Of a stretch of 64,000 nucleotides of DNA, positions 1-9,646 are shown piece by piece; within the stretch, counting starts at the first letter, position 1; the number at the start of each line of letters is the position of its first letter. The stretch spans positions 6,076,001-6,140,000 of the forward strand of contig NZ_LT629786.1 in the NCBI RefSeq assembly GCF_900105675.1, written 5' to 3'. The translations under genes were made by a program, and so were the position numbers. A model generated the notes under the pieces. It had not been told where the DNA came from, ran no database searches, and was given only the letters and a program-made list of their open reading frames with translations. Source of the DNA: Pseudomonas synxantha (GTDB taxonomy: Bacteria; Pseudomonadota; Gammaproteobacteria; Pseudomonadales; Pseudomonadaceae).

Positions 1-333
1 GATACCGTTAACCGCCGCCTTGGCCACGAAAGCCCTCACCACGTCATCGCTGTAGTGGCGGTAGCCCAGCAGGTTCTGGCCGCGCAGCAGCATTTGCAGG
101 CGCGTGTTGGGCAACGCGGCGCGCAGTTTGCGCAAGCGCTCCCACGGGTCTTCCTTAAGGAAGCGCACGCAGGCATCGAAGGTCGCGCCGCCCCAGACTT
201 CCAGGGACCAGTAGCCGACTTTGTCGAGCTTGTCGCAGATCGGCAGCATGTCGTCGGTGCGCATGCGGGTGGCCAGCAACGATTGGTGGGCGTCGCGCAG
301 GATGGTGTCGGTTACGAAGATCTTTTTAGTCAT
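1..333 (-). CDS. pycB: Pyruvate carboxylase subunit B (oxaloacetate decarboxylase alpha-like), 3' part missing
   Basis: Only the first 111 residues are inside the window; the gene runs off the left edge. The N terminus carries the carboxyltransferase motif [13 protein letters not shown] and the stretch [14 protein letters not shown] seen at the start of the carboxyltransferase barrel of pyruvate carboxylase subunit B and oxaloacetate decarboxylase alpha. The protein would transfer the carboxyl group from carboxybiotin to pyruvate to give oxaloacetate; the biotinyl domain lies outside the window. ATG is preceded by GAGGAA at 9 bases. It starts 11 bases after the pycA stop, so the two form one operon transcribed leftwards. 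Confidence 0.92.
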   Translation of the reverse strand, partial: MTKKIFVTDTILRDAHQSLLATRMRTDDMLPICDKLDKVGYWSLEVWGGATFDACVRFLKEDPWERLRKLRAALPNTRLQMLLRGQNLLGYRHYSDDVVRAFVAKAAVNGI

Positions 334-344
334 TGGAATGTTCC

Positions 345-1760
345 TCACAGGCCTGCGTGGGCGGCGATGGCGGCGGCGATGGCCAGGGCCAGCTCTTCGG
401 GTTTGCGCTTGATCGAGTAGTTGGTCAGCTCAGGGTGGCTTTCCACGAAACTGGTGTTGAACTGGCCGCTGCGGAATTCCGGGTTGCGCAGGATTTCCTG
501 GTAGTAGGCGGCGGTGGTCTTCACGCCTTGCAGGCGCATGTCGTCCAGGGCTCGCAGGCCGCGGTCCATGGCCTCTTCCCAGGTCAACGCCCACACCACC
601 AGTTTCAGGCACATGGAGTCGTAGAACGGCGGGATGGTGTAGCCGGTGTAGATCGCCGTGTCGGTGCGTACGCCGGGGCCGCCGGGTGCGTAATAACGGG
701 TGATCTTGCCGAAGCTGGGCAGGAAGTTGTTCTTCGGGTCTTCGGCGTTGATACGGAACTGCAACGCGAAACCACGGTGCTGGATATCTTCCTGTTTCAC
801 CGACAGCGGCAGTCCCGAGGCTATGCGGATCTGCTCACGCACGATGTCGATCCCGGTGATTTCTTCGGTGATGGTGTGTTCCACCTGCACCCGGGTGTTC
901 ATCTCCATGAAGTACACCTCGCCCTCGGCGAGCAGGAACTCCACGGTGCCGGCGTTCTCGTAGCCAACGGCCTTGGCGGCGCGCACCGACAGGTCGCCGA
1001 TATAGGCGCGCTGTTCGGGGGTCAGCTGGGGGCTTGGAGCAATTTCGATGAGTTTCTGGTTGCGACGCTGGATCGAGCAATCACGCTCGAACAAATGCAC
1101 CACGTTGCCAAAGCTGTCGCCGAGGATCTGCGCCTCGATGTGCTTGGGATTGACGATGCATTTTTCCAGGAACACTTCCGCCGAACCGAACGCCTTGGTG
1201 GCTTCGGAGATAACACGGGGGAAGGCTTGTTCGAGCTCTTCGCGGCTGTTGCAACGGCGGATGCCACGACCGCCGCCACCGGAAGTGGCCTTGAGCATCA
1301 CCGGGTAACCGATGCGGTCGCCTTCGGTGAGGGCTTCATGGATGTCAGCAACGTTGCCTTCGGTGCCCGGCGTAACCGGCACACCGGCCTTGATCATGCT
1401 GCGGCGCGCTTCGGTCTTGTCGCCCATGCGGCGGATCACTTCGGCCGACGGGCCAATGAACTTGATCCCGCGTTCGGCGCAGATGTCCGCCAGTTCAGCA
1501 TTTTCTGACAGGAAGCCATAGCCGGGGTGCAGGGCGTCGCAACCGGTTTCCACCGCCAGGTTCACCAGCTTGCGCGGGTTCAGGTAGCCGGCCAGGGGCT
1601 CGGCACCAATGCTGTGAGCCTCGTCGGCACGCTTGACGTGCAACGCGTGGCGGTCGGCGTCCGAGTAGACCGCGACCGAGCGAATGCCCATCTCGGCGCA
1701 GGCACGTACGATTCGTACGGCAATTTCACCACGGTTGGCGATCAGGATCTTTTTTATCAC
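345..1760 (-). CDS. pycA: Pyruvate carboxylase subunit A (biotin carboxylase)
   Basis: 471-residue ATP-grasp biotin carboxylase that carboxylates biotin on PycB with bicarbonate and ATP. Visible motifs are [16 protein letters not shown] at the N terminus, the glycine-rich ATP loop [12 protein letters not shown], the EKC/HIEAQ segment, [15 protein letters not shown] and the C-terminal biotin carboxylase domain. The reading frame is open to 1853, but the homologous N terminus starts at the GTG at 1758-1760, with AAGGGA upstream. It is two-subunit pyruvate carboxylase rather than acetyl-CoA carboxylase AccC because the partner next to it is pycB and not accB. Divergent from the LysR gene, whose product probably controls it. 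Confidence 0.93.
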   Translation of the reverse strand: MIKKILIANRGEIAVRIVRACAEMGIRSVAVYSDADRHALHVKRADEAHSIGAEPLAGYLNPRKLVNLAVETGCDALHPGYGFLSENAELADICAERGIKFIGPSAEVIRRMGDKTEARRSMIKAGVPVTPGTEGNVADIHEALTEGDRIGYPVMLKATSGGGGRGIRRCNSREELEQAFPRVISEATKAFGSAEVFLEKCIVNPKHIEAQILGDSFGNVVHLFERDCSIQRRNQKLIEIAPSPQLTPEQRAYIGDLSVRAAKAVGYENAGTVEFLLAEGEVYFMEMNTRVQVEHTITEEITGIDIVREQIRIASGLPLSVKQEDIQHRGFALQFRINAEDPKNNFLPSFGKITRYYAPGGPGVRTDTAIYTGYTIPPFYDSMCLKLVVWALTWEEAMDRGLRALDDMRLQGVKTTAAYYQEILRNPEFRSGQFNTSFVESHPELTNYSIKRKPEELALAIAAAIAAHAGL

Positions 1761-1902
1761 TTGGAAATTCCCTTGAGCCGATTGCTGCGTCTTCGACCTG
1801 ATGGAACTGGGTCGGCGCGTGACCAAATGTTTCATGACAGTCGCGAGACACACACTAAGCCCGTCAAGGGATTAACAAAAATCAATAATTATTGGGTCAT
1901 GC

Positions 1903-1918
1903 ATAAGTAAAGACTTAT
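1903..1918. promoter_or_regulatory. Inverted repeat in the pycA/pycR divergent promoter, candidate LysR operator
   Basis: ATAAGT-AAAG-ACTTAT, a perfect 6-4-6 palindrome, in an AT-rich 190-base divergent region, 34 bases before the LysR ATG. LysR regulators usually bind imperfect dyads of this size between their own gene and a divergent target. Binding is inferred. Confidence 0.45.
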
Positions 1919-1952
1919 AGTTGGCCGGATAGCCTGGGGTGAAGGGAGGTAA

Positions 1953-2930
1953 ATGATGCGTAAGTCACTGATGAGACTGACATTACGTCAATTGCAGATC
2001 TTTCATGAGGTCTGCGATCTGCGCTCCTACAGCCGCGCAGCCGAGGAAATGTCCCTCACGCAACCCGCTGTCAGCCTGCAGATTCGCCAGCTGGAAGAGC
2101 TGATCGGCCAACCGCTGTTCGATTATGTTGGTAAAAAACTTTACATGACCGAGGCGGCCGAAGCCCTGCAGCGCGCCAGCCGCGATATCTTCGGGCGCTT
2201 GGAAAACCTCGATATGCAGCTATCGGACATGCAGGGCTCGCTGCAGGGCCAGCTGAAACTGGCGGTGGAATCGAGCGCCAAGTATTTCGTGCCGCACCTG
2301 TTTGCCGCCTTCAAGCGCCAGCATCCGGAAGTGCAATTGCATCTGACCGTGGTCAACCGCGCCCAGGTCATTCGCCGGCTTTCGGATAACCGCGATGACC
2401 TGGTGATCATGTCCATGGTGCCCCAGGACATGGGCCTGGAGTTCTTGCCGTTTCTCAACAACCCGATTGTCGCCGTAGCGTTGCCAGATCATCCGTTGAG
2501 CTTGCAAGGGCCGCTGCGCCTGCAAGACCTGGAGCCTTACACGCTGCTTATCCGCGAACCGGGCTCCGGTACACGGCTGGCCTGCGAGGAGTACTTCAAG
2601 GAAAAACGCGTGCATTTCACTCAGACGGTAGAAGTGGCGTCGGCCGAGGCGCAGCGTGAGTGCGTGGTCGCAGGTTTGGGTGTGGCCCTGCTGACGCGCC
2701 ACGCCTTGAACCTGGAACTGGCCACCGGCGGGCTCAAGGAGCTGCCGGTGGAAGAACTGCCGCTGTACCGCAGTTGGTGCCTGGTGCAGGCCAAGGCTAA
2801 ACGCCTGTCACCAGTGGCTCACGCGTTCCTGGGCTTTATCCGCAGCGAACGGGTGCAGATCAGCGCGTTGGCTGAGCGTTTCGCTGGGCGGCCACGGGTG
2901 CCTGCCAATGGAGTTCCGGGTAGTCAGTGA
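1953..2930 (+). CDS. pycR: LysR family transcriptional regulator (PycR-type)
   Basis: 325 residues. An N-terminal winged helix-turn-helix (roughly residues 5-65, LRQLQIFHEVCDLRSYSRAA and SLTQPAVSLQIRQLEE) is followed by a LysR substrate-binding domain (about 95-300). It is divergent from pycA, as is the LysR gene called pycR in P. aeruginosa, so regulation of pycAB is the likely role; the inducer is unknown. GGGAGGT lies just upstream of two tandem ATGs (1953 and 1956); the second has the better spacing, and a third ATG at 1971 is possible. Its 3' end overlaps the oppositely oriented small gene by 71 bases. Confidence 0.85.
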   Translation: MMRKSLMRLTLRQLQIFHEVCDLRSYSRAAEEMSLTQPAVSLQIRQLEELIGQPLFDYVGKKLYMTEAAEALQRASRDIFGRLENLDMQLSDMQGSLQGQLKLAVESSAKYFVPHLFAAFKRQHPEVQLHLTVVNRAQVIRRLSDNRDDLVIMSMVPQDMGLEFLPFLNNPIVAVALPDHPLSLQGPLRLQDLEPYTLLIREPGSGTRLACEEYFKEKRVHFTQTVEVASAEAQRECVVAGLGVALLTRHALNLELATGGLKELPVEELPLYRSWCLVQAKAKRLSPVAHAFLGFIRSERVQISALAERFAGRPRVPANGVPGSQ

Positions 2931-3057
2931 TGCTCTGGAGCAACTGGCGCTCTTCGCAACGGTCTTCGATGGCGCGACGGAACGCCATGCGGCGCTGGTC
3001 TTCCTGCTGACGACGGGTCTTGACGGTGCTGTTGCTGTCTTCGTAGTGCCGGGTCAT
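2860..3057 (-). CDS. Small PA3496-like putative envelope integrity protein
   Basis: 65-residue, very basic and polar protein (MTRHYEDSNSTVKTRRQQED...) with no signal peptide or membrane segment. It resembles the small Pseudomonas family annotated as PA3496-like envelope integrity protein; the biochemical role is unknown. The ATG at 3055-3057 is chosen over the longer open frame because GGGAGA precedes it at a suitable distance and the upstream frame is REP-adjacent and not family-like. The last 24 codons lie antisense to the 3' end of the LysR gene. Confidence 0.7.
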   Translation of the reverse strand: MTRHYEDSNSTVKTRRQQEDQRRMAFRRAIEDRCEERQLLQSITDYPELHWQAPVAAQRNAQPTR

Positions 3058-3159
3058 TTGGAGTCTCCCAATGCGAGTACGGGGGAGTACAGGGTGGACG
3101 CGGGGGATGACGGGGCGATGACAGCCTGATGAAGATTCTGGACACACAATAGATTCCAA

Positions 3160-3249
3160 TGTGGGAGGGGGCTTGCTCCCGATAGCAGTGGGTCAGTCAA
3201 TGAATGGGTGATTGACACTCCGCTATCGGGAGCAAGCCCCCTCCCACAT
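3160..3249. repeat. REPIN: two inverted REP copies, GTGGGAGGGGGCTTGC family
   Basis: TGTGGGAGGGGGCTTGCTCC is followed after a variable spacer by its reverse complement, giving a long hairpin between two genes on the minus strand. The same doublet recurs at 35828, 41766 and 45059 in this window. Confidence 0.92.
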
Positions 3250-3268
3250 TTTTTACTGTGTACAATTT

Positions 3269-4135
3269 TTAGTCGTCGAGGGCTTTGACGGATTTGGGCG
3301 ACAGGCGCAGGCTGCGCAAGCTGCGCTTCACGCTCTTGAGGTGGTTGACCAGGCTCGGGCCACGGGCCATGGCCACGCCCATCGCCAGCACGTCGATCAC
3401 CACCAGATGAGCAATGCGCGAGGTCAGCGGCGTATAGATTTCGGTGTCTTCATGCACGTCGATCGCCAGGTTCACCGTGGACAACTCCGCCAATGGCGTC
3501 TGGCTCGGGCACAGGGTAATCAGCGAAGCGCCGCTCTCACGCACCAGATTGGCGGTGATCAGCAAATCTTTGGAACGACCGGACTGGGATATACAGATCG
3601 CCACGTCAGTGGGCTTCAAGGTAACGGCCGACATTGCCTGCATGTGCGGGTCGCTGTAGGCCGCAGCCGTCAGCAGCAGGCGAAAGAACTTGTGCTGGGC
3701 ATCGGCCGCCACCGCGCCCGAGGCACCAAAGCCATAGAACTCGACGCGCTGGGCCTGGGACATGGCAGTTACGGCTTTTTGCAGCTCCACCGGGTCGAGC
3801 TTCTCGCGCACTTCCATCAGGGTATGCAAGGTGGTGTCGAAGATTTTCAGGCTGTAGTCGGCAACAGAGTCGTCTTCATGGATCGCAAACTGGCCAAAGC
3901 TCGCGCCGGCCGCCAGGCTTTGTGCCAGCTTGAGTTTCAGATCCTGGAACCCGGAGCAGCCAATGGCGCGGCAGAAGCGCACGATGGTCGGCTCACTGAT
4001 GCCCACGCTGTGGGCCAGGTCGGCCATGGAACTGTGCATCACGGCCGCAGGATCAAGCAGCACATGATCGGCAACCTTGAGTTCCGATTTGCGTAACAGG
4101 TGGCGCGACTGGGCGATATGTTGCAACAGGTTCAA
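3269..4135 (-). CDS. HexR-like transcriptional regulator (RpiR/MurR family, SIS domain)
   Basis: 288 residues: N-terminal RpiR-type helix-turn-helix (about 1-77, with GISEPTIVRFCRAIGCSGFQ) and C-terminal SIS sugar-phosphate-binding domain (about 120-260, with FGFGASG-type and CISQSGRSKDL phosphosugar loops). HexR proteins repress hexose catabolism and release DNA on binding 2-keto-3-deoxy-6-phosphogluconate. The start is TTG, 45 bases from a perfect palindrome that fits a HexR operator, so autoregulation is likely. In other pseudomonads this second HexR copy is followed by a zwf paralogue; here none is present and the next gene is the GGDEF/EAL protein. The target genes are therefore elsewhere. 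Confidence 0.85.
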   Translation of the reverse strand: MNLLQHIAQSRHLLRKSELKVADHVLLDPAAVMHSSMADLAHSVGISEPTIVRFCRAIGCSGFQDLKLKLAQSLAAGASFGQFAIHEDDSVADYSLKIFDTTLHTLMEVREKLDPVELQKAVTAMSQAQRVEFYGFGASGAVAADAQHKFFRLLLTAAAYSDPHMQAMSAVTLKPTDVAICISQSGRSKDLLITANLVRESGASLITLCPSQTPLAELSTVNLAIDVHEDTEIYTPLTSRIAHLVVIDVLAMGVAMARGPSLVNHLKSVKRSLRSLRLSPKSVKALDD

Positions 4136-4180
4136 AGGGCAGGACTCTTGTTATTGGCAGGCGCCAGGGATGTAGCAAGC

Positions 4181-4197
4181 TTGTAGTTATACTACAA
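4181..4197. promoter_or_regulatory. Putative HexR operator
   Basis: TTGTAGT-TAT-ACTACAA, a perfect 7-3-7 palindrome. It fits the TGTARTTWNANTACA-like sites known for HexR, and lies 45 bases upstream of the HexR-like start codon. The remaining bases to 4299 show nothing else recognisable. Confidence 0.65.
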
Positions 4198-4299
4198 GAA
4201 TTCTCGTTTTGCCCGTTCGATGCATCACTAAATCGCCCTGCTCCCCCTCTGGTTTCAGCGGGCAGGCGCTATGTAGCCATATATTCAGCCTACGCTGCG

Positions 4300-7173
4300 T
4301 TAAGAAAAATCTGCATTTTTGCGTAACAAATCCGCCAGCCCTTCGGCCGGCATCGGCTGGCTGATCAGATAACCCTGCACTTCATCGCACTGCTCACCGC
4401 GAAGAAACTCCAGCTGCTGCTGATCTTCCACGCCTTCGGCCACGACCTTGAGCGCCAACCCATGGGCCATGGCGATGATTGCACGGGTGATCGCCGCATC
4501 CTCACGCCCCTGGCCAAGGCCACGGATAAAGGTCTGGTCGATCTTCACGTAGTCCACCGGAATGCGCTTGAGGTAGCTCAGGGACGAATAACCTGTGCCA
4601 AAGTCATCGATGGCCAGTTTCACCCCCAGGTCGCGCAACTGCTGGAAGGTGGCAATGATGTGTTCAACGCTGTCGAGCAACTGGCTTTCAGTCAGCTCCA
4701 GCTCCAGGTATTGCGAGTCCAGGCCGGTTTCTTCCAGGACCTGGCGCACCAGGCTGACCAGCTTGCCCTGGCGCAACTGATGCACCGACAGGTTGACCGA
4801 TACCCGAATCGGCGCGAGCCCCTGACGCTGCCACTCACAAGCCTGCCAACACGCCTGGCGCAGCACGAACTCGCCCAGCGGCACGATCAAGCCGGTTTCT
4901 TCGGCCAGGCCGATAAAGTCCCCCGGCGGCACCATGCCCCATTGCGGATGCTCCCAGCGGATCAGCGCCTCGGCGGCATTCAGCTTACCGGTGGCCAGGC
5001 ACAGTTTAGGCTGGTAGAACACACTCAGATGACGCTCCCCGATGGCTTTACGCAGGTGGTTTTCCAGCTGCAAACGTTCCAGGGTGCTGGCTTGCAGACT
5101 GTCGGTGTAAAACTGGAAATTATTCCCGCCCAAGTGCTTGGCGTGCTGCATGGCCATATTCGATTGGCTGACCAGCGCAGAAATTTCCCGCGCATTATCC
5201 GGCAGCAGACTAACCCCCATTGAGGCGCTAACCACCAGCTCATGCCCCTCCACCGTCACCGGTACACGCAGTTTTGCCAGCAGCCGCGTCGCCACCCGTG
5301 CCAGGCTCGACAGGTTGCCGTAGGCGTCGAAGAGCACGGCAAACTCGTCACCGGACAGGCGCGCAATGGTGTCGGCTTCAGGCAACGCGTTGATCAAACG
5401 CCGGGCCATTTTCTGCAATAACTGGTCGGCCACTTCATGGCCCAAGCTGTCATTGAGCAACTTGAAGCGGTCCAGGTTGATATGCAGCAGCGCAAGGCTG
5501 CGCCCGCCCTGGCGCACACGCTGGTGGGCCTCGCGCAGGCGTTCGCGAAACAGCGAGCGGTTGGCCAGGCCGGTCAGTTCATCATAGTGAGTGAGGTAGC
5601 GCATACGCTCCTCGGACTCGCGCCGCGCCGAAAGATCGGCAAAAAAGCCCACGATATGACTGACGTTTCCCCGGACATCGCGCACTACGTTCAGTTGCAG
5701 CCACTGCGGGTAGAGCTCACCGTTCTTGCGCGTTTCCACCAACTCGCCCTGCCAGGTACCGTGGCTGAGCAGCGCCTGGCGGATCACCGGGAAGTGGCGT
5801 CGCGCATCTCGGCTGCTGGGCAGTTCCACCACATTGCGGCCAAGCATGTCGTCGATGTCAAAACCGGTGACACGGCTGAATGCCTGGTTCACTGCGATCA
5901 GCGCGTACTCTGGATCGAGGATCACGATGCCTTCGCTGGCCGCCTCGAACACCGTCGAGGCGAGCCGTTGCTGTTCTTCCAGCGCCTTACTGGCGCTGAT
6001 GTCGCGGCGCGTGCCGAGCATGCGGGTCACGCGGCCGTTGGGCGCACGCTCCACCGCACGGCCACGGTCCTGGATCCACACCCAATGCCCGTCACCATGG
6101 CGCACCCGGTACTCCACCTGATAGTCCTCGCTACGGCCTTTGAGATGCTCCACCAGCGCACGCTTGAGCAGCGGCAGGTCGTCGGGGTGCAGGCGCGGCT
6201 TGAGGTGGCTGAGCATCGCCGTGACGTACTCGGGCTCCAGGCCGAACAGCTCCTTGAGTTGGGTGTGGTGGACTTCGTCGGTTTGCAGGTTCCAATCCCA
6301 CAGTCCCAGTTCGCTGGCTTGCAGGGCCATGGCCAGGCGCGCTTCGCTTTTATTCAGGGCAAGGCTGGCGGCATCCAGCTCCTGGCTGCGTCGCGCCACG
6401 CGGTCTTGCAGGCGAACCTGGGCCTCGCGCAAGTCCTGCTCCACCTGGCGGCGCTGCTCGACTTCACGCACTAGTTCCAGGTTCAATTGTTCGCTGCGTT
6501 GCTGCGCCTGTTGCAAATGCTCGATCAGGGCCTGGTTCTGGAAGCGTCGCAACAGCCCGTGTTGGATCAGGCGGTTGATTTGCCAGGCCACCAGGCTCAG
6601 GGACGCCAGCAGGATCAGGCCGAGCACCCCCCAGCCCTGCTGCTGGGGGGCGCCATTCCAGAACAGATAGGCGATGGCCGGCACCAGGCACGGCAAGGCA
6701 AACGACAGGAAGGCCCAAAGGCTCACGGCATAGGCCACGCTGGCCGATAATGAGGCCGCGCCGATCAGGCCAAACACCCAGGCCTGGTGCATAAAGCTGT
6801 CGGCGGGCACCAGGGCAATAGCCGCGACGGACAGGGTCAGGCCACTGACTGCCGAGCCGAGCATGAACATACGCCGCCACACCGGTTGGGCCTGGCGGCT
6901 GGGCATTGCCGAATCAAAGGCCGCCACCTGAATCACACGCATCGCCACCAGAGCCAGCAACCAGAGCAGCCAGATGCTATCGAGCAGATATTGCTCGGGG
7001 TTCCACAGCAACCAGGCACAGACCAGGCCGTTGACCAACATCAGCAATGTCGGCAGCAGCGACCCCTGATATAGCAGGCGTGTGCGCTCGACCGCCATTT
7101 CGGTTGCATAGTGTTTACGGATGAGCTGCGCAGGCGCCGCCGAGGGGCCTAACAGGTCGGTGCTAAGGGTCAT
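4300..7173 (-). CDS. Membrane PAS-GGDEF-EAL cyclic-di-GMP protein
   Basis: 957 residues when started at the ATG at 7171-7173; the open frame continues to 7404 without family-like sequence. About five or six membrane segments (35-205), a coiled coil (215-280), two PAS/PAC modules (about 280-395 and 405-520), a GGDEF domain (525-690) and an EAL domain (705-950). The GGDEF signature is altered to SGDEF (607-611). The EAL side has E735-A-L, ELELTES, IDDFGTGYSS, VKID and AEGVED intact, so phosphodiesterase activity is likely while cyclase activity is doubtful. Divergent from uvrD across 279 bases in which no operator was recognised. Confidence 0.88.
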   Translation of the reverse strand: MTLSTDLLGPSAAPAQLIRKHYATEMAVERTRLLYQGSLLPTLLMLVNGLVCAWLLWNPEQYLLDSIWLLWLLALVAMRVIQVAAFDSAMPSRQAQPVWRRMFMLGSAVSGLTLSVAAIALVPADSFMHQAWVFGLIGAASLSASVAYAVSLWAFLSFALPCLVPAIAYLFWNGAPQQQGWGVLGLILLASLSLVAWQINRLIQHGLLRRFQNQALIEHLQQAQQRSEQLNLELVREVEQRRQVEQDLREAQVRLQDRVARRSQELDAASLALNKSEARLAMALQASELGLWDWNLQTDEVHHTQLKELFGLEPEYVTAMLSHLKPRLHPDDLPLLKRALVEHLKGRSEDYQVEYRVRHGDGHWVWIQDRGRAVERAPNGRVTRMLGTRRDISASKALEEQQRLASTVFEAASEGIVILDPEYALIAVNQAFSRVTGFDIDDMLGRNVVELPSSRDARRHFPVIRQALLSHGTWQGELVETRKNGELYPQWLQLNVVRDVRGNVSHIVGFFADLSARRESEERMRYLTHYDELTGLANRSLFRERLREAHQRVRQGGRSLALLHINLDRFKLLNDSLGHEVADQLLQKMARRLINALPEADTIARLSGDEFAVLFDAYGNLSSLARVATRLLAKLRVPVTVEGHELVVSASMGVSLLPDNAREISALVSQSNMAMQHAKHLGGNNFQFYTDSLQASTLERLQLENHLRKAIGERHLSVFYQPKLCLATGKLNAAEALIRWEHPQWGMVPPGDFIGLAEETGLIVPLGEFVLRQACWQACEWQRQGLAPIRVSVNLSVHQLRQGKLVSLVRQVLEETGLDSQYLELELTESQLLDSVEHIIATFQQLRDLGVKLAIDDFGTGYSSLSYLKRIPVDYVKIDQTFIRGLGQGREDAAITRAIIAMAHGLALKVVAEGVEDQQQLEFLRGEQCDEVQGYLISQPMPAEGLADLLRKNADFS

Positions 7174-7452
7174 AGGCGATGTTCTTATAATGGTGAGCCC
7201 GGAACGTCGACGGAGCATACACAAGCAAGTGCCTGGGCCAAACTGCTCCAAGTCATAAAAAAACCTCGGCAATGGCCCGCAAACCTTTGGCGCAGACGGC
7301 TTGAGCAAGACGCGGCGGGGGCTGCGGCCCATGACCAACCGGTCATCCCCCTCGGCAGAATGTCTGCCCGGTCGACAGCGCTCCGGATGTTTTGCGTCGA
7401 CCACCTGGCATTGAGATTTGCCCGAGCCCCCTTAGGCCCATAGAATGCGTCG

Positions 7453-9636
7453 ATGCGCGATGATCTCTCTCTTTTGTTGAACTCCCTCAACGATGCCCAA
7501 CGCCAGGCCGTAGCGGCCCCCGTTGGTCGTCAGTTGGTCCTGGCCGGTGCTGGCTCCGGTAAAACCCGAGTGCTGGTGCACCGTATCGCCTGGTTGATCC
7601 AGGTCGAAAACGCGTCCCCACATTCCATCCTGTCGGTGACCTTCACCAACAAGGCCGCTGCCGAGATGCGCCATCGCATCGAGCAGTTGATGGGCATCAG
7701 CCCGGCCGGCATGTGGGTGGGCACCTTCCACGGCCTGGCGCACCGCCTGTTGCGGGCGCATTGGCAGGAAGCGGGGCTGAGCCAGACCTTCCAGATTCTC
7801 GACAGCGACGACCAGCAACGCCTGGTCAAGCGCGTGATCCGCGAACTGGGCCTCGACGAACAGCGTTGGCCGGCGCGCCAGGCCCAATGGTTTATCAATG
7901 GCCAAAAGGACGAGGGCCTGCGCCCGCAGCATATCCAGGCCAGCGGCGATCTGTTCCTGGCTACCATGCGCAGCATTTATGAAGCCTACGAGGCGGCGTG
8001 TTTGCGTGCCGGCGTGATCGACTTCTCCGAACTGTTGCTGCGCGCCCTCGACCTGTGGCGTGACAACCCCGGTTTGCTGGCCCATTACCAGAAGCGCTTC
8101 CGCCATATCCTGGTAGACGAGTTCCAAGACACCAACGCCGTGCAATACGCCTGGTTGCGCCTGCTGGCCAAGGGCGGCGACAGCCTGATGGTGGTGGGCG
8201 ATGACGACCAGTCGATCTACGGTTGGCGCGGCGCGAAAATCGAGAACATCTACCAGTACTCCGAAGACTTCCCGGACGCGGTGACCATTCGCCTGGAGCA
8301 GAACTACCGCTCCACCGCCGGGATCCTCAAGGCCGCCAATGCCTTGATCGCCAACAATACCGGGCGCCTGGGCAAAGAGCTGTGGACCGACGGCGGCGAA
8401 GGCGAGGCGATCAACCTGTACGCGGCGTTCAACGAGCACGATGAAGCGCGCTACGTGGTGGAAACCATCGAAAGCGCGCTGAAAACCGGCCTGGCGCGCA
8501 GCGATATCGCGATTCTGTACCGCTCCAACGCCCAATCGCGGGTGCTGGAAGAAGCCTTGTTGCGCGAACGCATTCCCTACCGTATCTATGGCGGTCAGCG
8601 CTTCTTCGAACGGGCGGAAATCAAGAACGCGATGGCCTACCTGCGCTTGCTCGAGGGCCGTGGCAACGATGCGGCACTGGAGCGGGTGATCAACATCCCG
8701 GCCCGCGGTATCGGCGAGAAAACCGTCGAGGCGATCCGCGACCATGCACGCCATGCCGATGTGTCGATGTGGGAAGCCATGCGTTTGCTGATCGCCAACA
8801 AAGGCCTGACCGGCCGCGCCGCCGGGGCCTTGGGTGTGTTTGTCGAGCTGATCGAGAACCTGGCCGCCAAGTGCGCCGAAATGCCCCTGCACCTTATGAC
8901 CCAGACCGTGATCGAGCAGTCCGGGCTGATCGCTTATCACGAAGCGGAAAAAGGCGAGAAAGGCCAGGCCCGGGTAGAAAACCTCGAGGAACTGGTCAGC
9001 GCCGCCCGCGCCTTCGAAAATACCGACGAGGACGAAGAGCTGACGCCGCTCGCCGCCTTCCTGGGCCACGCGTCGCTGGAAGCCGGCGATACCCAGGCCG
9101 ATGAGCACGAAGACAGCATCCAGCTGATGACCTTGCACAGCGCCAAGGGCCTGGAATTCCCCTACGTATTCCTGGTGGGCATGGAAGAAGGCCTGTTCCC
9201 CCACAAGATGAGCCTGGAAGAACCCGGCCGCCTCGAGGAAGAACGCCGCCTGGCCTATGTGGGCATTACCCGGGCGATGCAGAACCTGGTGATGACCTAT
9301 GCCGAGACCCGACGCCTGTACGGCAGCGAAACCTACAACAAGGTGTCGCGCTTTGTACGTGAAGTGCCGAAAGGGCTGATCCAGGAAGTGCGCCTCTCCA
9401 ACAGCGTCAGCCGCCCGTTCGGCGGTGGTCAGCAGCAAAACTCCAGCACCATGTTCGCAGGTTCCGAGATTCCGGAAACCCCGTTCAGCCTGGGCCAGCA
9501 GGTCAGGCATGCGATCTTCGGCGAAGGGGTGATCCTTAACTTCGAAGGCGCCGGTGCCCAGGCGCGGGTGCAGGTGAACTTCGCCGAAGGCAGCAAGTGG
9601 CTGATGATGGGCTACGCGAAACTCGAAGCGGTCTGA
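7453..9636 (+). CDS. uvrD: DNA helicase II
   Basis: 727 residues, the normal UvrD length. Superfamily 1A helicase motifs in order: Q-motif LNDAQRQAV, Walker A AGAGSGKT (31-38), Ia TFTNKAAAEM, II VDEFQDTN (D222-E223), III GDDDQSIYGWRGA, IV EQNYRST, V LMTLHSAKGLEFP, VI RLAYVGITRA, plus the C-terminal Tudor-like GVILNFEGAG segment. It unwinds DNA 3' to 5' in nucleotide-excision and mismatch repair. Transcribed alone and followed by a REP hairpin. The opposite strand is open over almost the same length, a codon-bias shadow and not a gene. Confidence 0.97.
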   Translation: MRDDLSLLLNSLNDAQRQAVAAPVGRQLVLAGAGSGKTRVLVHRIAWLIQVENASPHSILSVTFTNKAAAEMRHRIEQLMGISPAGMWVGTFHGLAHRLLRAHWQEAGLSQTFQILDSDDQQRLVKRVIRELGLDEQRWPARQAQWFINGQKDEGLRPQHIQASGDLFLATMRSIYEAYEAACLRAGVIDFSELLLRALDLWRDNPGLLAHYQKRFRHILVDEFQDTNAVQYAWLRLLAKGGDSLMVVGDDDQSIYGWRGAKIENIYQYSEDFPDAVTIRLEQNYRSTAGILKAANALIANNTGRLGKELWTDGGEGEAINLYAAFNEHDEARYVVETIESALKTGLARSDIAILYRSNAQSRVLEEALLRERIPYRIYGGQRFFERAEIKNAMAYLRLLEGRGNDAALERVINIPARGIGEKTVEAIRDHARHADVSMWEAMRLLIANKGLTGRAAGALGVFVELIENLAAKCAEMPLHLMTQTVIEQSGLIAYHEAEKGEKGQARVENLEELVSAARAFENTDEDEELTPLAAFLGHASLEAGDTQADEHEDSIQLMTLHSAKGLEFPYVFLVGMEEGLFPHKMSLEEPGRLEEERRLAYVGITRAMQNLVMTYAETRRLYGSETYNKVSRFVREVPKGLIQEVRLSNSVSRPFGGGQQQNSSTMFAGSEIPETPFSLGQQVRHAIFGEGVILNFEGAGAQARVQVNFAEGSKWLMMGYAKLEAV

Positions 9637-9646
9637 CACGCTTCAC

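Noticed and set aside
7432-9639. 735-codon open frame antisense to uvrD
   Set aside because: It mirrors uvrD almost end to end, encodes a composition rich in H, Q and G without motifs, and arises from high-GC codon bias.
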